From assembly GCF_000371925.1 (NCBI RefSeq), contig NZ_AQVE01000010.1, forward strand, positions 59,319 through 123,318: 64,000 bases of DNA. The letters are read 5' to 3'. The notes below the pieces were generated by a model. It was not told the origin of the DNA and did not search any database. It worked only from the letters and a program-made list of their open reading frames with translations. Positions 1-10,582 of the stretch are shown here, one piece after another (position 1 is the stretch's first letter; every line of letters starts with the position of its first letter). A program made the position numbers and the translations under genes. Source of the stretch: Thiolinea disciformis DSM 14473. GTDB lineage: Bacteria > Pseudomonadota > Gammaproteobacteria > Thiotrichales > Thiotrichaceae.

Positions 1-873
<873 letters not shown>

Positions 874-885
874 GTCAAAATCCCC

Positions 886-1197
886 TTAACCTGTAATCGT
901 ATTGATTTCAATCTGTGTCAGATACTGGCGGTGACCAGTACGCTTCTGATGGTGCTTACGACGACGGAATTTGATAATTTCAATTTTTTCGCCACGCATC
1001 TGGGATTTGACAGTTGCAGTCACTTTACAGCCTTCTACAAAAGGAGCGCCGATCCTTACGGACTCGCCTTCCCCAACCATCAGGACATTAGCAAAATCAA
1101 CATTAGAGCCTTCTTCGGCATCCAATTTTTCTACTTGGATGATGTCGCCTTGAGCGACACGGTATTGCTTACCGCCTGTTTCAATAACCGCGTACAT
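886..1197 (-). CDS. rplU: 50S ribosomal protein L21
   Basis: The 103-residue product begins MYAVIETGGKQYRV and contains the C-terminal FRRRKHHQKRTGHRQ signature, matching L21 in full length. L21 binds 23S rRNA and contacts L20. It is the first gene of the rplU-rpmA unit. A good minus-strand promoter lies 43 bases upstream, in a short region shared with divergent ispB. Confidence 0.98.
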   Translation of the reverse strand: MYAVIETGGKQYRVAQGDIIQVEKLDAEEGSNVDFANVLMVGEGESVRIGAPFVEGCKVTATVKSQMRGEKIEIIKFRRRKHHQKRTGHRQYLTQIEINTITG

Positions 1198-1239
1198 AAA
1201 ATCTGTAGCTCCAAAAAATGTCCTGTGAAAAGTCGGCGG

Positions 1240-1268
1240 ATTTTACTGGTTTCAAAGATATTGGTCAA
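1240..1268 (-). promoter_or_regulatory. Predicted sigma-70 promoter for rplU-rpmA
   Basis: On the minus strand, TTGACC (-35, 1263-1268) is separated by exactly 17 bases from TAAAAT (-10, 1240-1245). It lies 43-71 bases upstream of the rplU start, leaving a leader of roughly 35 nt. Confidence 0.6.
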
Positions 1269-1339
1269 ATATATTTCCGTATGCAGTCAGGTAAATACTG
1301 TCTTTAATCACCCTATTGACTATCTAGGCTCAATCAAGC

Positions 1340-1368
1340 TTGACAGGATAGACTAGGCTTCCTAGGAT
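1340..1368 (+). promoter_or_regulatory. Predicted sigma-70 promoter for ispB
   Basis: TTGACA (1340-1345), a 17-base spacer and TAGGAT (1363-1368). Transcription would begin near 1375, so the mRNA would have only about 20 nt before the ATG at 1395 and about 5 nt before the upstream ATG at 1380. Confidence 0.5.
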
Positions 1369-1394
1369 GCAGTGCTTTCATGGGTTTAGCTCGA

Positions 1395-2363
1395 ATGGAT
1401 CTTAACGCAATTCTCAAGCTCGCTGAGGCGGATATGCAGGCGGTTAATGCTTTAATACAGCGCCGTTTGCACTCCGACGTCTCATTGGTGAATCAGTTGA
1501 GCCACTACATTATTAATAGTGGCGGTAAACGCTTGCGCCCCTTATTAGCCTTATTATGTGCACGTGCTTGTGGTTATCAAGGTTCCCAGCATATTGATAT
1601 TGCAACGATTGTCGAGTTTATTCATACCGCCACCCTACTCCATGACGATGTGGTAGATGAATCGCAATTACGCCGTGGGCGCGAAACCGCCAACAATGTG
1701 TGGGGCAATCAAGCAGCCGTATTAGTCGGCGACTTTCTCTATTCGCGCTCTTTTGAAATGATGGTTGCCGTAGGGCAAATGCGTGTTATGGAGATCCTTG
1801 CCTCTACCACGAATGTTATTGCCGAAGGTGAAGTCCTTCAGCTTTTAAATTGTGGGGATGCAGATACCACTGAGGCGCGTTATATGGAAGTCATTCATTC
1901 CAAAACCGCCAAACTCTTTGAAGCCGCGTGTCGTTTAGGCGCGGTACTCGCACAATTACCCACTGAAGTGGAAGATGCGGTCGCGCGTTATGGTATGCAT
2001 TTAGGCACTGCCTTCCAATTGGTTGATGATGTACTCGACTATACCGCTGATAGTGAAACGCTTGGGAAGAATGTGGGCGATGACTTGGCGGAAGGAAAAC
2101 CCACTTTACCCGTTATCATTGCTTTACAACGTAGTTCTGGTGAAACTGCCGCCATTTTACGCTCCGCCATTGAAGAAGGTGGCTTGGAGCACATTCAGAC
2201 GGTGTTGAAAACAATAGCGGATACCAAAGCCATTGACTACACCATGCAATTGGCCCGCCAAGAGGCCGACAATGCGATTAGCCAATTATATTGCTTGCCT
2301 GAATCAAACTACCGCCTAGCCCTCGAATCTTTAGCAAGATTCTCTGTCAACCGCTCTCATTAA
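1395..2363 (+). CDS. ispB: All-trans octaprenyl-diphosphate synthase
   Basis: A trans-isoprenyl diphosphate synthase that extends farnesyl-PP with isopentenyl-PP to make the ubiquinone side chain. Visible motifs are GGKRLRP, the first Asp-rich motif (LLHDDVVDE), GEVLQL, the HSKTAKLFEAA segment and the second Asp-rich motif (FQLVDDVLDYTAD), followed by GKNVGDDLAEGKPTLP. From the ATG at 1395 the product is 322 residues, matching E. coli IspB (323) end to end. An in-frame ATG at 1380 would add five residues with no counterpart. The gene diverges from rplU, as in many gammaproteobacteria. It fits with coq7 further along the window. Confidence 0.95.
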   Translation: MDLNAILKLAEADMQAVNALIQRRLHSDVSLVNQLSHYIINSGGKRLRPLLALLCARACGYQGSQHIDIATIVEFIHTATLLHDDVVDESQLRRGRETANNVWGNQAAVLVGDFLYSRSFEMMVAVGQMRVMEILASTTNVIAEGEVLQLLNCGDADTTEARYMEVIHSKTAKLFEAACRLGAVLAQLPTEVEDAVARYGMHLGTAFQLVDDVLDYTADSETLGKNVGDDLAEGKPTLPVIIALQRSSGETAAILRSAIEEGGLEHIQTVLKTIADTKAIDYTMQLARQEADNAISQLYCLPESNYRLALESLARFSVNRSH

Positions 2364-2589
2364 ACCACCGGCTTATCTGGCCAGTCCTAACAAAAATGCT
2401 TCATCCCTGATGATTTTTTCATATTTTTCAGCCCACTGAACTCCACCAAAAATTCCGCACCATTAGTCGTGTAACTCTTGAAGATGCAGAGACACTATGC
2501 CGGACTATACCCATAAGAAATCTAAAACTTACTTGCTTCTATCAAAGCATGATTAAGGGCTAGTAGCTAGCTGTAATGGAGATACAACT

Positions 2590-2904
2590 ATGCTCAACGC
2601 AAGGAAAATACCTATTTTAATAGCCTGCTCTCTTGGGATTAGTGCCTGTACAACCTCGGGTCGAATGATGAAACATGAACCCTCAGCCCCCCCTCAGATG
2701 ATGAAGGTTAAAGCCAACCGACATCCTTATAATCTAGAGTGGCGCCTTGAAGGAGACTTTTACCCCATACCAAAATCACTGCTCAAAGAAGGTGAAGTTG
2801 TTTGCCAAGCAGCGAATTTTAGACGCGCTATAGGTTATAACAGCAAGGCAAGAGATGTCGCTGGACGTCCTATACCGGGCGGTGGTTTTTTATGTGCTGA
2901 TTAG
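2590..2904 (+). CDS. Small hypothetical lipoprotein
   Basis: A 104-residue protein with a lysine-containing N terminus, a hydrophobic stretch and a lipobox ending ISAC at Cys20, so it should be exported and lipid-modified. The mature part is short, with two Met-Met pairs and two further cysteines near the C terminus (VVCQAANF and the final LCAD) that could form a disulfide. A GGAG ribosome-binding site lies 10 bases before the ATG. The gene stands alone between ispB and a convergent tRNA pair and shares a bidirectional terminator with them. I do not recognise a family. Export and lipidation are likely; the function is unknown. Confidence 0.7.
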   Translation: MLNARKIPILIACSLGISACTTSGRMMKHEPSAPPQMMKVKANRHPYNLEWRLEGDFYPIPKSLLKEGEVVCQAANFRRAIGYNSKARDVAGRPIPGGGFLCAD

Positions 2905-2933
2905 CTGATAATTCATTGAAAAGGCTAAAAACA

Positions 2934-2960
2934 AAAAAGCTGCCTAATAAGCAGCTTTTT
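2934..2960. terminator. Bidirectional terminator between the lipoprotein gene and the tRNA operon
   Basis: A 10-bp perfect stem (AAAAAGCTGC/GCAGCTTTTT) with a 7-nt loop. A-rich on one side and T-rich on the other, it can serve both the rightward lipoprotein transcript and the leftward tRNA transcript. Confidence 0.8.
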
Positions 2961-2965
2961 AAATA

Positions 2966-3042
2966 TGGCGCGTCCAGAAGGATTCGAACCTCCGACCGCC
3001 TGGTTCGTAGCCAGGTACTCTATCCAACTGAGCTATGGACGC
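2966..3042 (-). tRNA. tRNA-Arg (anticodon ACG)
   Basis: On the minus strand the sequence starts GCGTCCATAGCTCAGTTGGA, has the anticodon stem-loop CCTGG-CTACGAA-CCAGG (anticodon ACG) and a T-arm with GGTTCGAATCC, and ends with encoded CCA. The acceptor stem GCGTCCA/TGGACGC is fully paired. The A34 wobble base is normally edited to inosine by TadA to read CGU/CGC/CGA. It is 83 bases downstream of tRNA-Ser and probably co-transcribed with it. Confidence 0.97.
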
Positions 3043-3125
3043 TTTGTGAAGTCGCGCATTGTGCTGATTTTTGAGTATTGGGTCAAGTACTATTTGTTGT
3101 TACTTGTCATTATACTCATACAGAA

Positions 3126-3216
3126 TGGCGGAGAGGGCGGGATTCGAACCCGCGATACCCTTTTGGGGTATACTCCCTTAGCAGGGGAGCGCCTTCGGCC
3201 TCTCGGCCACCTCTCC
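3126..3216 (-). tRNA. tRNA-Ser (anticodon GCT)
   Basis: A 91-nt class II tRNA on the minus strand with acceptor stem GGAGAGG/CCTCTCC, anticodon loop CTGCTAA (GCT), a long variable arm (TATACCCCAAAAGGGTATC) and encoded CCA. It reads AGC/AGU codons. Its position after csrA and before tRNA-Arg(ACG) is the conserved gammaproteobacterial order. Confidence 0.97.
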
Positions 3217-3282
3217 ATGCGAACATTTACGAAGGCGGTAAGGATAACCGCCAAAGTGAATAAGGTAAAGTCCTAAATTGCA

Positions 3283-3492
3283 CTAATTTGTATTTTCTTC
3301 GGCAACGATGGCAGGTTGTTGTCCTGTATTCTCATGGTGGATACGCTCGTAAATTTCTTCACGGTGTACAGCAACATCCTTTGGAGCATTAATACCTAGA
3401 CGGACTTGATTACCTTTCACGCCTAATACGGTAACGCTCACTTCATCCCCGATCATCAGGGTTTCCCCCACCCTACGGGTTAATATTAACAT
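3283..3492 (-). CDS. csrA: Carbon storage regulator CsrA (RsmA)
   Basis: A 69-residue RNA-binding protein starting [16 protein letters not shown], with [25 protein letters not shown], the full CsrA core including the RNA-contacting Leu4/Arg6-7 and Arg44-equivalent residues. It binds GGA motifs in mRNA leaders as a homodimer and represses or activates translation; CsrB/C-type RNAs normally titrate it. A GGGAG ribosome-binding site precedes the ATG. It follows lysC but a terminator separates them, so it probably has its own promoter within 3493-3703. Confidence 0.97.
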   Translation of the reverse strand: MLILTRRVGETLMIGDEVSVTVLGVKGNQVRLGINAPKDVAVHREEIYERIHHENTGQQPAIVAEENTN

Positions 3493-3703
3493 ATCACCAA
3501 TCTCCCTATCGCTGTATTAAACCACCAAGCTCCTAGAGAAGCTGATACCCCGAAGCCAGACTACAACATCATGCGTGATACCTTCGCATAGAGCGTCTGA
3601 ACTGAGCCTGAACTTTTTCAGCTTCTGTTGCACTTTTACCATTTAGTGGCAAAAAGCAACAGTGATTACATCACAAATAGCTTAATTTTTTAATGCCCAA
3701 TAG

Positions 3704-3740
3704 AAAAAAACCATCTGAAGCTATACACAACAGATGGTTT
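3704..3740 (-). terminator. Rho-independent terminator after lysC
   Basis: On the minus strand the stem AAACCATCTG/CAGATGGTTT (13-nt loop) is followed by a run of seven T. It ends the recA-recX-alaS-lysC transcript before csrA. The rest of the 273-base lysC-csrA gap holds only a short inverted repeat at 3662-3674. Confidence 0.85.
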
Positions 3741-3765
3741 GCAGTAAGAGGAAAAGCTAAAGAAA

Positions 3766-4989
3766 TTAGGCAGCTAAGCCAAAAGCCTCATGTAAAACCC
3801 GCACGGCTAATTCCAAATACTTTTCATCAATCACTACGGATACTTTAATTTCTGAGGTAGAAATCATGCGAATATTAATGCCTTCGTCTGCGAGCGTTTT
3901 GAACATCTTGCTCGCGACACCTGCATGAGAACGCATACCGGCGCCGACAATGGAAACTTTGGCAACATTGGTGTCGCCTTCCCATTTTGCTGCACCTAAT
4001 TTCTCGCCTGTTTTAGCCAGAATTTTACGGGCATTGTCATAGTCGTTCTTATGAACAGTGAAGGTGAAATCGGCTGTTTTATCCGTGCTTACATTCTGCA
4101 GAATCATATCGACTTCGATATTCGCATCAGCAATGGGCCCTAAAATACTAAAAGCCACCCCTGGCTGGTCAGGTACGCCAGAAATCGTTAATTGCGCCTC
4201 ATCGCGATTGAAAGCGATGCCCCGAACCAAAACCTCTTCCATTACATCTTCCTCACGGGTAACTAATGTACTTTTGCCTTCGTCGTGCTCATCAAAGCTG
4301 GACAAGACGCGAATCGGCATATCGTATTTATAAGCGAATTCGACCGAACGAATTTGGAGAACCTTAGAGCCTTGACTGGCCATTTCCAACATTTCTTCGA
4401 GCGTTAAACGCGGAATATGACGTGCTTTAGGTTCAATCCGTGGATCAGTAGTATAAACTCCATCCACATCGGTATAAATTTGGCACTCATCGGCTTTTAA
4501 GGCAACAGCTAGGGCTACGCCTGTGGTATCCGAACCACCCCGCCCTAAGGTGGTTATACTGCCTTGCTCATCAATACCTTGAAAGCCAGCAACGACTACA
4601 ACGCGCCCAGCCTTTAAATCAGCTCGAATGGCTGTGTCATCAATGTGTCGAATCCGCGCTTTAGTAAAGGCATCATCAGTCACAATACCGGCTTGCGCGC
4701 CAGTATAAGAACGTGCTGGTTGACCTTTGCTTTCTAAAGCTAAGGCTAATAAGCCAATCGTGACCTGCTCACCCGTCGCCAAAATGACATCTTTTTCACG
4801 CGCCGAACCTTGCGGATTGACTGCATTAATCAAAGCGACCAATTTATTGGTTTCGCCCGACATGGCAGACACCACCACCACCACTTCGTTGCCTTTTTTC
4901 ACCCAACGAATTACGCGATCAGCCACTGCTTGAATACGCTCTGGAGTACCCACTGAAGTACCCCCATATTTTTGTACAATTAACGCCAT
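3766..4989 (-). CDS. lysC: Aspartate kinase (aspartokinase)
   Basis: Phosphorylates aspartate in the first step of Lys, Met, Thr and diaminopimelate synthesis. The 407-residue product opens with the kinase signature VQKYGGTSVG and carries TTLGRGGSDTT, the aspartate/ATP-binding region. Two C-terminal ACT domains follow (about 265-340 and 345-405), including the VSIVGAGMRSHAGVASKMF and INIRMISTSEIKVSVV segments. The length and the lack of a homoserine dehydrogenase domain make this a monofunctional, Pseudomonas-type enzyme, probably inhibited by Lys and/or Thr through the ACT domains. It lies 15 bases downstream of alaS. Confidence 0.95.
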   Translation of the reverse strand: MALIVQKYGGTSVGTPERIQAVADRVIRWVKKGNEVVVVVSAMSGETNKLVALINAVNPQGSAREKDVILATGEQVTIGLLALALESKGQPARSYTGAQAGIVTDDAFTKARIRHIDDTAIRADLKAGRVVVVAGFQGIDEQGSITTLGRGGSDTTGVALAVALKADECQIYTDVDGVYTTDPRIEPKARHIPRLTLEEMLEMASQGSKVLQIRSVEFAYKYDMPIRVLSSFDEHDEGKSTLVTREEDVMEEVLVRGIAFNRDEAQLTISGVPDQPGVAFSILGPIADANIEVDMILQNVSTDKTADFTFTVHKNDYDNARKILAKTGEKLGAAKWEGDTNVAKVSIVGAGMRSHAGVASKMFKTLADEGINIRMISTSEIKVSVVIDEKYLELAVRVLHEAFGLAA

Positions 4990-5004
4990 GCGCCTTCTCT
5001 GTCC

Positions 5005-7617
5005 TTATAACCTTTGTGCAACCCATGTTTTTACTGATTCCAAAGCAGCCGGCAATCCTGCGACATCTGTGCCACCACCTTGTGCCATATCAGGACGACC
5101 ACCCGCCTTACCACCGATTTGCGCAGCAACGGCCTGCAATACCTCACCAGCTTTCAAGCGCTCGGATTCCTCTTTGGTCACGCCCGCCACTAAGCTGACT
5201 TTGCCATCGCTCACGGTGGCTAATACCACCACAGCACGGCTTAATTTATTCTTTAATTGATCGACTGTATCGCGCAATGAACGGGGGTCAGCACCTTCTA
5301 AATGCGCGGCTAAAATCTTAATACCCCCCAATTCATGAGCCTGATCCGCTAAGCTAGAACCAGCCTGAGAGGCCATTTTACCTTTAAGCTGCTCTAACTC
5401 CCGCTCCAATTGGCGATTGCGGTTCAATAAAGCTTCAGCTTTATCAATGACTTCGCCCTGATTGGCTTTCAATAAGCGTGCAACGCTACTTAAGCGCTCA
5501 TTGGTTTCATTGAGCCATGCTAAAGCATTGAGACCCGTAACCGCCTCAATCCGGCGAACCCCAGCAGCCACGCCACCTTCGCTGATAATTTTGAATAAGC
5601 CAATATCGCCGGTTCGCTCGACGTGGCAACCCCCACATAACTCCGTGGAGAAACCAATCTTCATCACGCGTACAATATCGCCATACTTTTCACCGAATAA
5701 TGCCATAGCGCCCGCTGCTTTCGCTTGATCCATGTTCATCAATTGCGCACTAGCACTATTATTCGCCAAAATTTCACTATTAACTAAAGTTTCGACCTTG
5801 AGGATTTGCTCAGGTGTCACTGCCTCAGGGTGGGAAAAGTCAAAACGCAAGCGATCAGGCGTAACTAGTGAGCCTTTTTGCTCGACATGCGCCCCCAGCA
5901 CTTGACGCAAAGCGGCATGCATTAAATGCGTGGCAGAGTGATTGAGAATAATGGCGTGACGACGTTCTTTATTGACTTGTGCATCAACTGGCGTGCCGAC
6001 TGTTAACGCCCCAGCCTCCACTAAGCCAGTATGGACAAAAGTTTTGCCTTGCTTACGCGTATCATACACACGGAAAACGCCATTAGCTGTACGCAATACC
6101 CCAGAGTCACCCACTTGGCCGCCTGACTCTGCATAAAACGGGGTATGATCTAAAATGACTTGGCCTTCATCGCCAGAAATAAGGCTTTGCACCGCTTGCC
6201 CCTGACGGAACAAAGCAGTCACCGTGCTAGTTTCCTCTAAGGTGTCATAGCCGTGGAATTCAGTCTCGTCGCTCACATCTAAACGATTATGATAATCCGC
6301 CCCGAATTTACCCGCTCCACGCGCACGGTCACGCTCCTCATCCAACGCGGCTTTAAAACCATCCGCATCAACTTTCAAATTACGCTCACGCGCAATATCA
6401 GCCGTTAAATCATCAGGGAAACCGTAAGTACCATACAACTCAAAGACGGTAGCGCCATCAAGGGTATCGCCGGATAGATTGGCAATACGCTCTTCCAGAA
6501 TACGCATGCCTTGCTCTAAGGTTTCAGCAAAGCGTAATTCCTCTTTCTGTAATACCTGTTCTACTTGGGCTTGCGCTGACACCAATTCAGGATAAGCCTC
6601 ACCCATTTCCTGCATTAAAGGTTGAACCAGTTTGTAGAAGAACGGTGTTTCTAAACCTAATTTGTAGCCGTGACGCACAGCGCGGCGAATAATACGACGC
6701 AACACATAGCCACGACCTTCATTGGAAGGCAATACACCGTCCACTATTAAGAACGAACACGAGCGAATATGATCTGCGATAACCTTTAAGGAGGGATTAT
6801 CGTAGTCGTCACGCTTGGCTAAGCTAGCAATGGATTGAATCAAAGTTTGGAAGGTGTCGACTTCGTAATTGCTATGCACACCTTGCAAAATCGCGGCTAA
6901 ACGTTCTAAGCCCATACCGGTATCAACCGAAGGCTTAGGCAACTTATTCATCGTGCCATCTTTGGTGCGCTCATATTGCATGAACACCAAATTCCAAATT
7001 TCAATATAACGGTCGCCATCTTCCTCAGGAGAGCCTGGGGGGCCACCCCAAATATGCTCACCATGATCATAGAAAATCTCTGAGCAAGGACCGCAAGGGC
7101 CAGTGTCACCCATTTGCCAGAAATTGTCGGAGGCATAACGCTCGCCTTTGTTATCACCGATGCGGCTAATGCGGTTGGCAGGAAAACCAATGTCCTGAAC
7201 CCAAATATTAAAAGCCTCGTCATCTTCAGCGTAAACCGTCACCCACAATTTTTCTTTGGGTAACTTAATTACTTCCGTCAGAAACTCCCAAGCAAAACGA
7301 ATGGCATCACGTTTGAAGTAATCGCCAAAACTAAAATTGCCGAGCATTTCGAAGAAAGTATGATGGCGTGCCGTGTAGCCAACATTATCTAAGTCATTGT
7401 GCTTGCCACCGGCGCGCAAGCAGCGTTGCGCCGTGGTTGCTCGGACATAATCGCGTTTTTCCATGCCCAGAAAGACATCTTTGAACTGAACCATGCCAGA
7501 ATTGGTGAACAGTAAAGTAGGATCATTACTCGGTACTAATGAACTCGATGACACAATCGAGTGCCCTCGTTCAGCAAAGTAATTGAGAAATTTGTGTCGT
7601 AATTCAGCACTTTTCAT
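5005..7617 (-). CDS. alaS: Alanyl-tRNA synthetase
   Basis: Charges tRNA-Ala and hydrolyses mischarged Ser/Gly-tRNA-Ala. In order: class II catalytic domain with [20 protein letters not shown] and GMGLERLAA, then the editing domain with the zinc-binding HSATHLMH and [10 protein letters not shown] motifs, then the coiled coil and a C-terminal domain ending [19 protein letters not shown]. The start at 7617 gives 870 residues beginning [10 protein letters not shown], the family's usual N terminus; an ATG four codons upstream is less likely. The start lies inside the last codons of recX (14-base overlap), which suggests translational coupling. Confidence 0.97.
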   Translation of the reverse strand: MKSAELRHKFLNYFAERGHSIVSSSSLVPSNDPTLLFTNSGMVQFKDVFLGMEKRDYVRATTAQRCLRAGGKHNDLDNVGYTARHHTFFEMLGNFSFGDYFKRDAIRFAWEFLTEVIKLPKEKLWVTVYAEDDEAFNIWVQDIGFPANRISRIGDNKGERYASDNFWQMGDTGPCGPCSEIFYDHGEHIWGGPPGSPEEDGDRYIEIWNLVFMQYERTKDGTMNKLPKPSVDTGMGLERLAAILQGVHSNYEVDTFQTLIQSIASLAKRDDYDNPSLKVIADHIRSCSFLIVDGVLPSNEGRGYVLRRIIRRAVRHGYKLGLETPFFYKLVQPLMQEMGEAYPELVSAQAQVEQVLQKEELRFAETLEQGMRILEERIANLSGDTLDGATVFELYGTYGFPDDLTADIARERNLKVDADGFKAALDEERDRARGAGKFGADYHNRLDVSDETEFHGYDTLEETSTVTALFRQGQAVQSLISGDEGQVILDHTPFYAESGGQVGDSGVLRTANGVFRVYDTRKQGKTFVHTGLVEAGALTVGTPVDAQVNKERRHAIILNHSATHLMHAALRQVLGAHVEQKGSLVTPDRLRFDFSHPEAVTPEQILKVETLVNSEILANNSASAQLMNMDQAKAAGAMALFGEKYGDIVRVMKIGFSTELCGGCHVERTGDIGLFKIISEGGVAAGVRRIEAVTGLNALAWLNETNERLSSVARLLKANQGEVIDKAEALLNRNRQLERELEQLKGKMASQAGSSLADQAHELGGIKILAAHLEGADPRSLRDTVDQLKNKLSRAVVVLATVSDGKVSLVAGVTKEESERLKAGEVLQAVAAQIGGKAGGRPDMAQGGGTDVAGLPAALESVKTWVAQRL

Positions 7618-8056
7618 GGAAAACCGCATTAATTAATTCGCTATAAAAACCGCGCCCCGCCAAAAACCGCGACTGTCGAGCACGTTCCTTGAAATCCCGT
7701 GGGATTGTATCGCCAAATTTTTTTGCACGTTGAAGCTTCGCCTGCTCCAACCAATCAACGTCAGCAGCCGCTAAAACTTCTGCTAACAGCACAGCTGAAA
7801 TACCCTTTTCACGCGCTGATAAAGCTAACTTCATAGGTCCATAGCCACGCGCTAAGGCTGAACGCAGCAGCATTTCAGTAAAACGTTGATCATCAAGATA
7901 ACCCGCAGCGACAAACTCAGCCACGACCCCTTGAATTTGCTCTGAGCTAGCCTCAGAAAACTGGCTCAGCTTCCGAGCCAGTTCCGTCTGTGAATGTTCA
8001 CGGGAAGCCAGTAGGCGCATCGCTTTGGCACGTAAGCCATTTTCGATATCACCCAC
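7604..8056 (-). CDS. recX: RecA regulatory protein RecX
   Basis: A 150-residue, charge-rich helical protein with [22 protein letters not shown] near the N terminus and the GYLDDQRF and RGYGPMKL segments typical of RecX three-helix repeats. RecX caps and disassembles RecA filaments and inhibits the recombinase. It lies 10 bases downstream of recA and overlaps alaS by 14 bases, so it is read from the recA transcript. Overlap with alaS ties its translation termination to alaS initiation. Confidence 0.92.
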   Translation of the reverse strand: MGDIENGLRAKAMRLLASREHSQTELARKLSQFSEASSEQIQGVVAEFVAAGYLDDQRFTEMLLRSALARGYGPMKLALSAREKGISAVLLAEVLAAADVDWLEQAKLQRAKKFGDTIPRDFKERARQSRFLAGRGFYSELINAVFHEKC

Positions 8057-8066
8057 TTACTTCCCC

Positions 8067-9104
8067 TTAATCGTCCGCCACTACTTCGTCATCCTCATCG
8101 ACCGCCACCGTTGGCAAAGTCAAGGCAGATGACCGGATAGTTTGCTCAATCGCTGCTGCAATTTCCGGATGGTCTTTCAGATAATTTTTGGCATTATCTT
8201 TACCTTGACCAATCTTCTCGCCGTTATAGCTATACCAAGCGCCTGCTTTGCCGATCAAACCTTGAGCGACACCAATTTCAATCAGCTCACCCAAACGTGA
8301 AATCCCTTCACCATACAGAATTTCAAATTCAGCTTGTTTAAAAGGTGGCGCCATTTTGTTTTTAACGACTTTGACACGCGTCTCATTACCGATAATCTCT
8401 TCACCTTTCTTCAATGCTCCAATGCGGCGAATATCCAAGCGTACTGACGCATAGAATTTCAGCGCATTACCGCCCGTGGTGGTTTCAGGATTACCAAACA
8501 TCACTCCAATTTTCATACGAATTTGGTTAATAAAAATAACCAGTGTATTAGAACGTTTGATATTGGCGGTTAACTTACGCAGGGCTTGGGACATTAAGCG
8601 CGCTTGGAGACCCATGTGCGAATCACCCATATCGCCTTCAATTTCCGCTTTCGGCGTCAAAGCTGCTACCGAGTCCACGACAACGACGTCAACCGCACCC
8701 GAACGCACTAACATATCGGTAATTTCTAAGGCTTGCTCACCGGTATCAGGTTGAGAGACCAATAAATCATCGATATTAACGCCTAACTTCTCAGCATAAA
8801 CAGGATCAAGTGCATGTTCAGCATCAACGAAAGCAGCCGTCCCCCCATTTTTTTGGCATTCTGCAATCACTTGCAGCGTCAACGTTGTCTTACCCGACGA
8901 CTCAGGCCCATAAATTTCAACAATCCGTCCTTTTGGCAAACCACCAATACCGAGGGCTATATCTAAGGTTAAAGAACCAGTTGAAATGGCTTCGATATTA
9001 CGAACTGATGGCGCATCACCCATACGCATTACGGCGCCTTTGCCAAATTGACGCTCAATTTGACCTAAAGCAGCAGCTAATGCTTTCTTTTTGTTATCGT
9101 CCAT
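8067..9104 (-). CDS. recA: Recombinase RecA
   Basis: A 345-residue ATP-dependent strand-exchange protein and LexA coprotease. The N-terminal polymerisation helix is followed by Walker [10 protein letters not shown], Walker [11 protein letters not shown], loop L1 near [10 protein letters not shown], loop L2 ([21 protein letters not shown]) and an acidic C terminus ([10 protein letters not shown]). The length and acidic tail are normal. A GGAG ribosome-binding site precedes the start. I saw no CTGT-N8-ACAG LexA operator in the 97-base gap upstream, so SOS control may act further upstream or through a divergent operator. Confidence 0.98.
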   Translation of the reverse strand: MDDNKKKALAAALGQIERQFGKGAVMRMGDAPSVRNIEAISTGSLTLDIALGIGGLPKGRIVEIYGPESSGKTTLTLQVIAECQKNGGTAAFVDAEHALDPVYAEKLGVNIDDLLVSQPDTGEQALEITDMLVRSGAVDVVVVDSVAALTPKAEIEGDMGDSHMGLQARLMSQALRKLTANIKRSNTLVIFINQIRMKIGVMFGNPETTTGGNALKFYASVRLDIRRIGALKKGEEIIGNETRVKVVKNKMAPPFKQAEFEILYGEGISRLGELIEIGVAQGLIGKAGAWYSYNGEKIGQGKDNAKNYLKDHPEIAAAIEQTIRSSALTLPTVAVDEDDEVVADD

Positions 9105-9201
9105 GCGTTACTCCAAAATAAAATTTTTTAACAGCCCGTGGCTTGCGAGCACGCGATTATCCCACAACTCCATAAGCCACAAAAGCACTTCTCGCATCAG
9201 C

Positions 9202-9696
9202 TTATGACGCGGCCAAACGCTTAACTAATTCCTGTAAGGCAAACTCAACCGCTTGATCTCGTATCCCCACACGGTCACCTTGAAAATACTGAACAGACGA
9301 CGCTACCGCTTGGTTAGGCAAACACCATGCAAAGCAAATGAAACCGACTGGTTTTTCAGCACTAGCGCCACTGGGGCCTGCAATACCACTCACAGCAATA
9401 GAGACGTGAGCACTAGACTGCTGTAAAGCACCTTGCGCCATCTCTTGTACGACAGCTTCGCTCACTGCGCCAAAACGCTGTAATGTGTCACTGGAGACAC
9501 CCAATACCTGCTGCTTAGCTTGATTGCTATACACAACAAATCCACTATCGAACCACGCTGAACTTCCCGCCAAATCAGTACAAACCTTAGCAATTCCACC
9601 ACCTGTACAGGATTCAGCACAAACCAACTGCCACTGCCGCGCACACAAAAGTTCAGCCAATTGCATCGTTAAGTGCTGGATGGATATATGTTCCAT
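9202..9696 (-). CDS. pncC: Nicotinamide-nucleotide amidohydrolase (CinA C-terminal family)
   Basis: A stand-alone CinA C-terminal domain of 164 residues, the size of E. coli PncC (165). It carries the family's CAESCTGGGIAK motif, SSAWFDSGFVVYSN, and VSIAVSGIAGPSGASAEKPVG with the catalytic-region GxxGP segment. PncC deamidates NMN to nicotinic acid mononucleotide in NAD salvage after DNA ligase releases NMN. It sits immediately upstream of recA, a common association (cinA-recA). The divergent promoter region with yceH contains a 13-bp inverted repeat. Confidence 0.92.
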   Translation of the reverse strand: MEHISIQHLTMQLAELLCARQWQLVCAESCTGGGIAKVCTDLAGSSAWFDSGFVVYSNQAKQQVLGVSSDTLQRFGAVSEAVVQEMAQGALQQSSAHVSIAVSGIAGPSGASAEKPVGFICFAWCLPNQAVASSVQYFQGDRVGIRDQAVEFALQELVKRLAAS

Positions 9697-9745
9697 ACCA
9701 AAAATTCCTTTAGGCTAGTTTTGAAAATTGCTTAGAAAATGCGAT

Positions 9746-9758
9746 TATGTGTCACATA
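9746..9758. promoter_or_regulatory. Inverted repeat in the pncC/yceH divergent promoter region
   Basis: TATGTG-T-CACATA is a perfect 6+1+6 inverted repeat centred between the two divergent starts (49 bases from pncC, 34 from yceH). Its size suits a dimeric regulator, but it does not match LexA or the full CRP consensus. Confidence 0.3.
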
Positions 9759-9792
9759 CTGATTAAATTAATAACACTAACAGGTCGAACCT

Positions 9793-10455
9793 ATGACGCT
9801 TTTGGATGACGTGACTAAGCCCCCATTTACGCCTGAGGAACTCAGAATATTGGGTTGTTTAATGGAAAAACAACTCACCACACCGAATAATTATCCTTTA
9901 ACTATCAATTCTTTAACCTTAGCCTGCAATCAAAAAACCAATCGTGAGCCGGTGATGAATTTGAAAGAAGGTGATGTAGGTCATATAGCCCGTGGCCTCG
10001 TAGAATTTGGTTGGATTGTGATCCAAAACAGTGAGCGCGCCCAGCGTATCGCACACCGAGTTAACAAAAAATTGACCCTTAATAGCAAGCAACAGGCTAT
10101 TTTGTGTGTGTTGTTGCTACGTGGCCCGCAAACACTGAGTGAAATTAAACAGCGCACGGAAAGAATGGCTGAATTGAGCGGAACAGACATTCAACAGCAA
10201 TTAGAGGCATGGACTCAAGGCCAATCTCCCCTAATCATCCGTTTAGCTGCTAATGTTGGACAACGCGAAGATCGCTATTACCATAGCTTGGGAACGACAG
10301 AACATTTAGCTGCACTGCATCAAGAAAATTTGATAAGGCGCAATGCGTTTTTAGAAGACAGCGCTACAATAGATAGCAAGTCATATGAACATTTGGTTCA
10401 ACGCTTAGAGACTTTAGAACGGCGCGTCGCCGAGCTAGAAGAATTAGTAAAATAA
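9793..10455 (+). CDS. yceH: YceH family protein (DUF480)
   Basis: A 220-residue protein with the DUF480 hallmarks: TPEELRILGCLMEKQLTTPNNYPLT followed by LACNQKTNREPVM, then a second winged-helix-like half (QQAILCVLLLRGPQTLSEI) and a C-terminal coiled coil (LVQRLETLERRVAELEELV). It matches E. coli YceH (215 aa) throughout. The tandem winged-helix fold suggests nucleic-acid binding, but the biological role is not established. It is a single gene with a hairpin-containing 210-base region downstream. Confidence 0.88.
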   Translation: MTLLDDVTKPPFTPEELRILGCLMEKQLTTPNNYPLTINSLTLACNQKTNREPVMNLKEGDVGHIARGLVEFGWIVIQNSERAQRIAHRVNKKLTLNSKQQAILCVLLLRGPQTLSEIKQRTERMAELSGTDIQQQLEAWTQGQSPLIIRLAANVGQREDRYYHSLGTTEHLAALHQENLIRRNAFLEDSATIDSKSYEHLVQRLETLERRVAELEELVK

Positions 10456-10582
10456 ACTCGACATTTTCAGGTTAGTTTTTTTATTAATTCAGGTAATAAA
10501 TAATAGCTTGTGCACTTGCAGCAAAATTTCTAAGATAGCTTACATAGCAAGAACAAAAAGAAAAAATAGCTAAACAGTTGCC

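Noticed and set aside
3662..3674. CRP/FNR-like site upstream of csrA
   Set aside because: GTGAT-TAC-ATCAC has a 3-base centre; the CRP consensus requires TGTGA-N6-TCACA, so spacing is wrong.
9105..9201. LexA operator upstream of recA
   Set aside because: No CTGT-N8-ACAG or close variant was found in the gap.
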